Source: Acidobacteriota bacterium (GTDB lineage: Bacteria > Acidobacteriota > Terriglobia > Bryobacterales > Bryobacteraceae). Taken from it: DNA of 8,474 nucleotides. The notes under the pieces are model-generated. The model was not told where the DNA came from and ran no database searches. It was given only the letters and a program-made list of their open reading frames with translations. Positions 1 through 7,000 of this stretch are shown here, in pieces (positions within the stretch are counted from its first letter, which is position 1; every line of letters starts with the position of its first letter). The stretch spans positions 1 through 8,474 of the forward strand of contig JAFDVT010000335.1 in NCBI GenBank assembly GCA_018268875.1, given 5' to 3'. Both the position numbers and the translations under genes were made by a program.

Positions 1-1
1 G

Positions 2-571
2 TTCATCCGCATTCGAGCGCCGATTTTTTCACGGCGCGCGTTGTTCGACATTGCCGTAGCGGGGCCAATCGCCGGATTCCTGGTGCTGCTCCCCGTGCTG
101 CTGGTGGGCATTTCGATGTCCAAGGTGCATACCAACCTGGCCAACGAATCCGACCTGATGTTCGGCAACCCGGAACTGGTTCGCATGCTGTGTACGTACC
201 TGTTTCCCGGCGTCGCGCAGGACGACATTTACCTGCATCCGGCGGCGCGCGCGGCCTGGGTGGGATTGCTGGCCACAGCGTTGAATCTGATCCCGATCGG
301 CCAGTTGGATGGCGGCCACATCGTGTATGCGTTCACGGGCGAGTTCAGTAAGCTGATTTACCGCGTGGGATGGCTCGGCGTTCTGTATCTCGCGGCCTTT
401 TATTCGTGGGGGACGTGGCTGGTGTGGGCGGTGCTGCTGCTGTTCTTAGGGATGTGGCATCCGGTGATCTACGATTCGAATCCCCTGGGGGGCAAGCGCG
501 TGATGCTGGCGCTATTTGCGCTTGCCATGTTCCTCCTGAGTTTTTCCGCGCAGCCGGTTCGGTTTCACTGA
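2..571 (+). CDS. Site-2 protease-like zinc metalloprotease (M50), 3' part
   Basis: This is the C-terminal 189 residues of an intramembrane zinc protease of the M50/site-2 protease family. The frame is open to the left edge, so the gene starts outside the window; the TTG at 41 is not a true start because family-like sequence (FIRIRAP, then RRALFDIAVAGP) runs through it. Seen here: the GPIAGF helix (about residues 21-26), the NLIPIGQLDGGH motif (residues 95-106) whose Asp103 is the expected third zinc ligand, and several hydrophobic segments between residues 22 and 180. The HExxH motif that supplies the other ligands must lie upstream and is not visible. Family members cut membrane-embedded substrates; the substrate here is unknown. 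The soluble loop at about residues 40-85 fits the bacterial subgroup related to plant EGY proteases. The stop at 569-571 overlaps the stop of the convergent oxidoreductase gene. Confidence 0.85.
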   Translation, partial: FIRIRAPIFSRRALFDIAVAGPIAGFLVLLPVLLVGISMSKVHTNLANESDLMFGNPELVRMLCTYLFPGVAQDDIYLHPAARAAWVGLLATALNLIPIGQLDGGHIVYAFTGEFSKLIYRVGWLGVLYLAAFYSWGTWLVWAVLLLFLGMWHPVIYDSNPLGGKRVMLALFALAMFLLSFSAQPVRFH

Positions 572-1140
572 GCGGCGTGGGCGTCCTGCAAATGGAACGC
601 GAAGTTGGGACCGCGGCCTTGCTTGACGGCCATGTCGATCCAGAGCATCGCCATCGCTTCCAGATAACGCGCATTGCGCAGGGATCCAACGTCGACGGGA
701 CGCAGGCCCGCAGCCGCAACGAGGGTCGCGACCTGCTGCTTGGCGCCGGCATCGTCGCCGCAATAAAAACCGTCGTAGCCGCCGCCGAGCAACGCCCAGC
801 CTAGCGTATTGAAGGCTTTGACGACACGCGCTTGGGGAGCGAGGCGCTGGAGTTGTTCGGCCGCTGAATCGTTGCCGCCGATCGAAAGACCGTCGAGCGT
901 GGGCAGGACGGGATTGATGCAGTCGACGATGATCTTCCCGGTGAGGTCGCCGGCGTTGGCCAGGACATCGGCGGCGGCGTTCCACGGCACGCTGAGGACC
1001 AGGATGTCCGCGGCGGCGACGGTGGGCGCGATACGGTCGCGGCCGGTGAAGTGGACGTCGAGGCCCAGGTGCGGGTCACGCTGCCAGAGGCGTGCCAAAG
1101 TCTTGCCGATGTTGCCGGAACCGGCGATTGCGATGTTCAT
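565..1140 (-). CDS. NADP-binding oxidoreductase, F420-reductase-like
   Basis: A 191-residue protein with an N-terminal Rossmann fold of the F420_oxidored/NADPH-dependent F420 reductase family. Seen: a dinucleotide-binding motif GSGNIG (residues 7-12), a strand ending in SVPW (about 50-53), DCINP (about 73-77), VKAFNTLG (108-115) and the C-terminal GSLRNARYLEAMAMLW block, all usual for these small reductases. Members not tied to coenzyme F420 are probably NADPH-dependent reductases of unknown substrate, acting in the cytoplasm. I chose the ATG at 1140-1138 because family members begin MNIAIAGSG. The frame stays open to a GTG at 1185, but that start would lie inside the operator-like repeat. 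No clear Shine-Dalgarno sequence precedes either ATG (1140 or 1158), so the start is not certain. The gene diverges from an HxlR regulator, a common pairing in which the regulator represses the reductase in the absence of a reactive quinone or electrophile. Confidence 0.85.
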   Translation of the reverse strand: MNIAIAGSGNIGKTLARLWQRDPHLGLDVHFTGRDRIAPTVAAADILVLSVPWNAAADVLANAGDLTGKIIVDCINPVLPTLDGLSIGGNDSAAEQLQRLAPQARVVKAFNTLGWALLGGGYDGFYCGDDAGAKQQVATLVAAAGLRPVDVGSLRNARYLEAMAMLWIDMAVKQGRGPNFAFHLQDAHAAQ

Positions 1141-1179
1141 CTGTTGGCAGTCTGGCATTGGTGCGGCGATTGAGCAATT

Positions 1180-1197
1180 AGGCACTTTTTTGTACCT
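1180..1197. promoter_or_regulatory. Operator-like inverted repeat, probable HxlR site
   Basis: An imperfect inverted repeat, AGGCAC then six T then GTACCT, lies in the 83-base region between the divergent oxidoreductase and HxlR genes. Five of the six arm positions pair. It starts 40 bases from the oxidoreductase ATG and ends 26 bases from the regulator ATG, well placed to control both. A weak plus-strand promoter could overlap it: TTGAGC at 1170-1175 and TACCTT at 1193-1198 with 17 bases between. HxlR proteins are dimeric winged-helix repressors or activators that often bind inverted repeats in exactly this kind of divergent region. Assignment to the HxlR protein is inference from position and symmetry. 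Confidence 0.55.
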
Positions 1198-1211
1198 TCC
1201 TCATCTACACT

Positions 1212-1217
1212 GGAGAG
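1212..1217 (+). promoter_or_regulatory. Ribosome binding site of the HxlR gene
   Basis: GGAGAG lies 6 bases before the ATG at 1224. It is the clearest Shine-Dalgarno sequence in the window and fixes the regulator start. Confidence 0.7.
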
Positions 1218-1223
1218 ACGAGT

Positions 1224-1544
1224 ATGCGCCTTGAGGATTGTCCAGTGAAAGCCGCGCTGGACGCGATTGGAGGAAAATGGAAGCCTCTTATTTTGTTTTC
1301 CCTGAAGGATCATAAGGCTCTGCGGTTCGGACATTTGCGCAAGCTTGTGCAAGGGGCGTCGCAGAAGGTTCTGACCGAACAGTTGCGTCAACTGGAGGCG
1401 AGCGGGATTATCGAACGCCGCGAATTTCCGGGCCCGGTTCCACACACCGAATATTCGTTCACACCCTATGGCGAAACGCTGCTTCCGGTGCTCGTGAGCT
1501 TGTCGCAATGGGGCCGGGCGCACGCGATGCGCGGAAAAGCATGA
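1224..1544 (+). CDS. HxlR-family transcriptional regulator
   Basis: A 106-residue single-domain winged-helix regulator, full length for the HxlR family. Seen: an N-terminal DCPV with Cys6, the IGGKWKPLILFSL helix (residues 15-27), RFGHLRKLVQGASQKVL (34-50, the region before and within the recognition helix), TEQLRQLEASGIIERREF (51-68) and the wing and C-terminal helix PHTEYSFTPYGETLLPVL (73-90). Cys6 sits where redox-sensing members such as YodB and HypR have their reactive cysteine, so sensing of quinones, aldehydes or disulfide stress is plausible; that is inference. It is divergent from the oxidoreductase gene and shares an operator-like repeat with it, suggesting control of that gene and of itself. 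Its TGA overlaps the ATG of the next glycosyltransferase gene (ATGA at 1541-1544), which implies translational coupling to envelope genes. Confidence 0.92.
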   Translation: MRLEDCPVKAALDAIGGKWKPLILFSLKDHKALRFGHLRKLVQGASQKVLTEQLRQLEASGIIERREFPGPVPHTEYSFTPYGETLLPVLVSLSQWGRAHAMRGKA

Positions 1545-2284
1545 AGATTTCGGCCACCATCATCACCTACAACGAGGAACGCAACATCGTTCGCGTGATC
1601 GAAAGCCTGCGCTGCTGCGACGAAATCATCGTGGTGGATTCGGGGTCGACGGACCGCACCTGCGAACTGGCGGCGAACCTTGGAGCGCGCGTAATCGAGA
1701 GTCCGTGGCCGGGGTACGCGAAACAGAAGAACCTGGCGGCAGAACATGCGGCGCACGACTGGATTCTTTCTTTGGACGCCGATGAAGCGTTGAGCGAAGG
1801 GCTCGAGGCGGAGATCTGGCGGATCAAGAAGCAGGGGCCGCGGTTCGACGCGTACACGATGCCTCGGCTGGCAAAATACCTGGGGCGCTGGATCCTGCAC
1901 AGCGGTTGGTATCCGGATCGCAAGATACGGCTGTACCATCGCGAAAAAGCGAGCTGGAAAGGCGATTTCGTACACGAATCGGTGTTCACCGAAGGCAGCA
2001 CCGGGCATCTGGACGGGCAGATTCTGCATCACACGTGCGATTCGCTGTCCGAACATCTGCGGACGCTCGACCGGTACACAACGCTGGCGGCCGAACAGCT
2101 TGTGTTTCGCAAAAAGAAGGTCACGCTGTGGCGCCTGCTGGTGGACCCGCCGTGGACCTTTATTTCCACCTACTTTCTGAAGCGCGGCTTTCAGGATGGG
2201 CTGGAGGGCCTGGTGATCGCGTACATGGCCGCGTTCTATACCTTTTTGAAGTACGCCAAGGCGCGCTTTATGAGCCGGGATTAA
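1541..2284 (+). CDS. Family 2 glycosyltransferase, WaaE/KdtX-like
   Basis: A 247-residue GT-A fold glycosyltransferase. The sequence matches the WaaE/KdtX group, which adds a hexose to the inner core of lipopolysaccharide at the cytoplasmic face of the inner membrane. Seen: the N-terminal nucleotide-sugar strand ATIITYNEERNI (residues 5-16), IVVDSGSTDRT (30-40), the metal-binding LDADEAL (78-84), the GWYPDRKIRLY block (122-132) typical of this group, His145-Glu146 in GDFVHESVF, and a C-terminal hydrophobic/amphipathic stretch (about 205-242) that may lie on the membrane. The start is the ATG at 1541: it overlaps the HxlR stop, is preceded by GGAAAAG, and gives the family-like N-terminus MKISATIITYNEE; the upstream ATG at 1508 would add 11 unrelated residues. 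The next gene starts immediately after the stop. The exact sugar and acceptor cannot be told from sequence. Confidence 0.9.
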   Translation: MKISATIITYNEERNIVRVIESLRCCDEIIVVDSGSTDRTCELAANLGARVIESPWPGYAKQKNLAAEHAAHDWILSLDADEALSEGLEAEIWRIKKQGPRFDAYTMPRLAKYLGRWILHSGWYPDRKIRLYHREKASWKGDFVHESVFTEGSTGHLDGQILHHTCDSLSEHLRTLDRYTTLAAEQLVFRKKKVTLWRLLVDPPWTFISTYFLKRGFQDGLEGLVIAYMAAFYTFLKYAKARFMSRD

Positions 2285-3157
2285 GTGGCGCGGCGAATCT
2301 TACATCTGGATGCCGGGCGCGAGATGCGCGGGGGGCAATGGCAGGTCCTGCACCTGTTGCGCGGGTTGCGCGACCGGGGGTTCGCGCTGCGGTTGCTGGC
2401 GCGAGGTCCGCTGCTGGAACGGGCGTTGGACGAGGGGTTCGAGGCGTCGGCGATCTCGATGGTCGCGGTGGCGGCGGCGGGAGCGGCGGGGTTCGACCTG
2501 GTGCACGCGCACGACGCGAAATCGCATAGCTGGGCGTCGCCGTTCGGACGGGGGAAGCTGATCGTCAGCCGGCGGGTGATCTTTCCGGTGAAGCAAACGC
2601 TGCTGTCAGGATGGAAGTACGCGCAAGCGGCGAGGTACATCGCGATTTCGCACGCGGTGGCGGCGGAGCTGGCAAAGGCGGGCGTCCCGGCGGAAAAAAT
2701 CGAGGTGGTGTACGACGGCGTTCCGGTCCCCGAACGCGTCATTCCTTATGACGACCGGCCCGGCAACCGGTATTTGTGCGTCACCAAGGATGTTGCAAGG
2801 CCCGATCCGGCGCTGGAATTGCAGTTTCCAGTACTTCTGGCCGATGAAGTACCAGAGGCTCGTGGACTCGTCTATCTATCCGATGCCGAAGGGCTTGGTT
2901 CGGCGGCGCTGTTGGCAATGGCGAACGCGGTTCCGGTGATCGCCAGCCGCACCGGCGGCCTCGCGGAGGCGGTGGACGACGGAGTGACGGGCGTGCTGAT
3001 CGACGGCGTGGACGCGGGCGTTGCGCTTCGGGAACTGCGAGCGGACCCGGAACGGGCCAAACGAATGGGCCTTGCCGGGCGCGAACGGGTGTTGAAAATG
3101 TTTTCGGTGGATACCATGGTGGATGGAACCGTGAAAGTGTACGAAAAGGTCAAATGA
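2285..3157 (+). CDS. Compact GT-B (family 4-like) glycosyltransferase
   Basis: A 290-residue glycosyltransferase with a GT-B architecture resembling family 4. Seen: N-terminal ILHLDAGREMRGGQWQVLHL (residues 5-24, acceptor-side glycine-rich loop), DLVHAHDAKSH (71-81), VSRRVIFP (94-101), the ISHAVAAEL and VVYDGVPVP link (121-149), and the C-terminal donor region AEGLGSAALLAMANAVPVIASRTGGLAEAV (201-230). The GTG at 2285 directly follows the TAA of the preceding gene, with GGGA four bases upstream; the conserved N-terminus supports this start. The protein is shorter than usual for GT4: only about 55 residues separate VVYDGVP from the donor motif, where typical members have around 100 or more. The second Glu of the EX7E motif is Leu. 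Codon use at about 2793-2877 differs from its surroundings (GCA, AGG, CCA, GTA, CTA). It probably acts with the preceding glycosyltransferase on lipopolysaccharide or a related glycan. Activity is not assured. Confidence 0.82.
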   Translation: MARRILHLDAGREMRGGQWQVLHLLRGLRDRGFALRLLARGPLLERALDEGFEASAISMVAVAAAGAAGFDLVHAHDAKSHSWASPFGRGKLIVSRRVIFPVKQTLLSGWKYAQAARYIAISHAVAAELAKAGVPAEKIEVVYDGVPVPERVIPYDDRPGNRYLCVTKDVARPDPALELQFPVLLADEVPEARGLVYLSDAEGLGSAALLAMANAVPVIASRTGGLAEAVDDGVTGVLIDGVDAGVALRELRADPERAKRMGLAGRERVLKMFSVDTMVDGTVKVYEKVK

Positions 3158-3987
3158 CGGAAACGCAGTTGTTCACGGTGTTCGCATTCCTGTTCGGGTT
3201 GCTGATCGGCAGCTTTTTGAATGTTTGCATCTTCCGCCTGCCTCGCGACATGTCTGTCGTCGCGCCGCGGTCGCTGTGCCCGCAGTGCGAAAAGACGATC
3301 AGTTGGTACGACAACATCCCGGTGTTGAGCTTTGTGCTGTTGCGCGGCAAGTGCCGGAACTGCCAGGCGGCGATCCCGTGGCGGTACCCATTGGTGGAAC
3401 TGTTGACGGGCATCGCGTTCGCCGTGTCGGTGGGCGCGTTCGGGCTGGAATTGCTGGCGCTGAAGTACTGCCTGCTGTCGGCGATCTGCATCACGCTCAT
3501 CTTTTCGGACTTGGAAGAGCGGATCTTGCCAGACGAGTTCACCAAAGGCGGTACAGTGATCGGCCTGATCCTGGCGTGGTTCGTGCCGATGCCGGCGGGA
3601 ATTTCGCACTTTTTTGTACGAAATCCGGGGACCGACCCTCGCGTGTTGTCGGTGATGGAAGCACTGCTGGGCATCCTGATCTGTGCCGGTTCGCTGTGGC
3701 TGGTGGGGTTCCTGTACTCGAAGGTTCGCGACAAGGAAGGGCTGGGGTTCGGGGACGTCAAGATGATCGCGATGATCGGGGCGTTTCTGGGCTTGCAGGG
3801 CGCGCTGCTGACGCTGATCATCAGTTCCGTGATGGGCAGCGTGATCGGGCTGCTGTTCATCTTTACGACGGGCAAAAACGCGTCGACCTACGAACTGCCG
3901 TTTGGCACGTTTCTTGGCGCCGCGTGCCTGGCGGTGGCCGTGTTTGGCGAGGCCATGCTGCATTTCTACAGTTCCATGGGCGCGTGA
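3154..3987 (+). CDS. pilD: Type IV prepilin peptidase / N-methyltransferase (A24)
   Basis: A 277-residue polytopic inner-membrane aspartic protease that cleaves the leader from type IV pilin-like or type II secretion pseudopilin precursors and N-methylates the new end. Seen: GSFLNVCIFRLP (residues 19-30) and the four zinc-binding cysteines C42, C45, C67 and C70 in CPQC and CRNC, which mark the bifunctional A24A form; IPWRYPLVELLTG (74-86); the first catalytic Asp119 in SDLEERILPDEFT; the second, Asp201, in GFGDVKMIAMIGAFLG; and about eight hydrophobic segments. Length is normal. The ATG overlaps the stop of the glycosyltransferase gene (ATGA at 3154-3157), with AAGG four bases upstream, so it is translated as the last member of the four-gene block. 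No pilin or secretion gene is in the window. The loop around residues 150-157 (ISHFFVRN) is encoded by a striking palindrome described separately. Confidence 0.95.
   Translation: MTETQLFTVFAFLFGLLIGSFLNVCIFRLPRDMSVVAPRSLCPQCEKTISWYDNIPVLSFVLLRGKCRNCQAAIPWRYPLVELLTGIAFAVSVGAFGLELLALKYCLLSAICITLIFSDLEERILPDEFTKGGTVIGLILAWFVPMPAGISHFFVRNPGTDPRVLSVMEALLGILICAGSLWLVGFLYSKVRDKEGLGFGDVKMIAMIGAFLGLQGALLTLIISSVMGSVIGLLFIFTTGKNASTYELPFGTFLGAACLAVAVFGEAMLHFYSSMGA
3601..3624. repeat. Long inverted repeat sharing its core with the HxlR operator
   Basis: Arms ATTTCGCAC (3601-3609) and GTACGAAAT (3616-3624) flank six T; eight of the nine arm positions pair. The central 14 bases (3606-3619) are identical to 1182-1195 in the HxlR divergent promoter, including the single mismatched arm position. 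It lies inside the prepilin peptidase frame and encodes a short loop between membrane segments. It could be an intragenic binding site for the HxlR protein, a hairpin in the mRNA, or coincidence. Confidence 0.45.
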
Positions 3988-4035
3988 TTTGGGGGACGCC
4001 TGATTTTGGCGCTGTGCTAAAACCGGGGTAGGACC

Positions 4036-7000
4036 ATGCATCGTCTTGCGCCGGTTGCCCTCATCTCCGCTGTATCCTCTTTTGCTGCCGTAAGTTTCAA
4101 TCGCGACATCAAGCCGATTATGGCGGACACCTGTTTCCGCTGCCATGGTCCGGACAAGAGTTCGCGAATGGCGAACCTGCGTCTGGATCTTCGCGACGAA
4201 GCGATCAAGCCGAACCGTCGCGGGGCGATCCCGATCGTTCCCGGCGACCCGGACAAGAGCCTCATCATCCAGCGTATTTTTGCCGAAAAACCGGGGCTTC
4301 TAATGCCGCCAGTGAGCGCGCACAAGACGTTGACGGCGGCGCAAAAGGGCAAGATCCGGCAGTGGGTGGCCGAAGGCGCGAATTACGAAGGCCATTGGGC
4401 GTACCAACGCGTGGGCGAGATCGAGGTCCCGAAGGTAGCGGGGGCGCGGACTCCGATTGACGCTTTTGTGCGCGCGGCCCTTGCGGCGAAGGGGCTGACG
4501 CTGTCGGCCGAGGCGGAACCTCGCACACTGTTGCGGCGCGTGTACCTCGACCTGACCGGGTTGCCTCCGACGCCCGAAGAGGTCGACGCGTATCTGAAGG
4601 ATCGCAACTACGAAAAGGCCGTCGACCGGCTGATGGCTTCGGATCGGTATGCCGAGCGGCAGGCGGTGCCGTGGCTCGATGCGGTTCGCTACGCCGACAC
4701 CTGCGGTTTTCATAGCGACAATGCCTTTCCGGCCTGGCCGTATCGCGACTATATTTTGAAGTCGATCAAGGCCAACAAGCCGTTCGATCAGTTCACACGC
4801 GAGCAGTTGGCGGGCGACCTGTTGCCCAATGCGACCGTCGACTCGCGCGTGGGTTCGGCGTTCAACCGCATGGCGCGTACGTCGGCGGAAGGCGGATTGC
4901 AGCCGGCGGAGTACCTGGCGAAATATGGCGCGGATCGCGTCCGCACGGTGGCGGGCATCTGGATGGGCGCGACACTCGGTTGCGCGGAATGTCACGACCA
5001 CAAGTTCGACCCGCTGTTGCAGAAAGATTTTTACGCCATGAAGGCGTTCTTTGCGGATGTTAAAGAGACCGGACTGGTTCCCGATCAAGGTCCGCAAGCG
5101 TGGGGCGAACAGTTGGCGTTGCCGAATGCGGCGCAAAAGGTCGCGTGGGACAAGCTGACGGCGGAGGTCGCGACGGCGGAATCGGCGTTGGCTGACAAGC
5201 GCAAAGCGGTGAATGCGTCCGAGTGGGAAACGGCGTTGCGAGGCGCGGTGAAGGACTGGGTGGTGCAGGTGCCGGTAGCCGTTTCGACCAGGAATGGCGC
5301 GGTGTTGAAGTACTTTTCGACCGAGCCGGTGCTGAGCGTCTACGAAACGGGTGGGAGCGTGGTGAGCGACACCAAGCCGGGCAATGGTCTGATTGTCGCG
5401 GAAGGTCCGAACCCCGATAACGAGACGTACACGGTGACGCTGAAGCCGGGCGCGGGCACGTGGTATTCGCTGGGGTTCGAGGTGACGTCCGACGACCGGT
5501 TGCCTGGAGTTCGCCTGGCGCGAGGTTCGGACCGGCTGGTGGTGACCGAGGTCGAGGTCGCGGTGAATGGCCGCAAGGTCGAGCCCGCGGCGGCGCGCAG
5601 CAGCATCCCGTACTGGGATCAAGGGTTGACGCCGTGGAACGCCATCGACGGGAAGCCGGGCACGGGCTGGGGCGTCGCGACGTACCGCACGCAGCGTGCG
5701 AATTTCTTAGCAATCGACTTCGCCAAGCCGCTCGTGACGGCGGCGGGTACGCCGGTGGTGGTGACGATCCGGCATGATTCGCCGTTCCGGCGCGCGGTGA
5801 CGGGGCGGTTCCGGCTGGCGCTGGCGCCGTCGCCGAATGCGCAGCCAGCTTCCGAACGGTCGGGATTAATGACGATTGCCGCGCTGCCGAAGAAGTTCGA
5901 CGGCACGGCGGTGCCCGACATGACGCATCCGCAGCTAGCGCCGCTGGCGTTGCGGCTGTCGCGGCTGGAATCGGAGAAGGCCAATCTGCGGAACCAGATC
6001 CCGCATGTGGTGACAACCGTTGCGGCCAGCGAGCCGATGGTGACGCGGGTGTTGGGTCGCGGCAACTTTATGGACGAGTCCGGCGAGATCGTGGAGCCGG
6101 CGGTGCCCGTGTTTTTGGGCAAGATCAAGCTGCCGGAAGGCCAGAAGCGGGCGACGCGGCTGGATCTGGCGAACTGGCTGGTGTCGCGCGACAATCCGCT
6201 GACGGCGCGGGTTTACGTCAACCGGAAGTGGCGCCAGTTCTTTGGCAATGGGTTGTCGAAGACGCTCGAAGACTTCGGGTCGCAGGGCGAATTGCCGACG
6301 CATCCCGAGTTGCTGGATTGGCTGGCCGGGGACTTCATGAAGGACTGGGACATGAAGCGCGTGGTGCGGCAGATCGTGCTGAGCGATGCGTACCGGCAGT
6401 CCTCGATCGCGACGCCGGAGATGGTGGAAAAAGATCCCGATAACCGGTTCCTGGCGCGACAATCGCGGCACCGGGTGGATTCGGAATCGGTTCGCGACGT
6501 GGTGCTGAGCGTGAGCGGATTGCTGGCGGCGGACAAGTTCGGCGGACCGAGCGTGAAGCCGTATCAACCGGAAGGGTACCTGGCCGCGTTGAACTTTCCG
6601 AAGCGCGATTATTCCGAAAGCCACGGCGAGGATTTGTACCGGCGCGGCGTGTACACGTTCTGGCAGCGGACGTTTTTGCATCCGGAAATGGCGGCGTTCG
6701 ACGGTCCTTCGCGCGAGGAATGCACGCTGAACCGGTCGACGTCGAATACGCCGATCCAGTCGCTGGTGCTGTTGAACGACAAGACGTACGTCGAGGCGGC
6801 GCGTGTGTTTGGCGAGCGTCTGGCGGCAACGGGTGGAGCCGATATCGGCAAGCGGATCGACGTAGCGTTCGCAAGAGCCGTGGCGCGTCCGCCGACGGCG
6901 CGGGAGAAAGAATTGCTGACCAAGCTGTACGAGGCCGAACTGGCGCGATTCCGGAAATCGCCGGCGGATGCCAAGGCGTTGCTATCGGTGGGGGAAATGA

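Noticed and set aside
1141..1185. N-terminal extension of the oxidoreductase to a GTG at 1185
   Set aside because: The extra 15 residues precede the family-typical MNIAIAGSG start, and the GTG falls inside the operator-like repeat with no ribosome binding site.
1906..2529. A plus-strand open frame overlapping the two glycosyltransferase genes
   Set aside because: It spans the junction of two conserved genes in another frame, and its Gly/Arg/Ala-rich product has no family resemblance.
3997..4011. A small hairpin, CGCC and GGCG arms, after the prepilin peptidase, considered as a terminator
   Set aside because: The stem has only four pairs and no T-run follows, so it is not a convincing intrinsic terminator.
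2872..4146. A 424-residue open frame on the minus strand across the prepilin peptidase and neighbouring genes
   Set aside because: It is a shadow of GC-rich plus-strand coding. The protein is rich in Arg, His and Gln, has no recognisable domain, and crosses three well-supported genes.
4300..5622. A 440-residue open frame on the minus strand inside the cytochrome gene
   Set aside because: It lies opposite a conserved family gene, has low-complexity Arg/His-rich composition and no domain; it reflects codon bias on the real strand.
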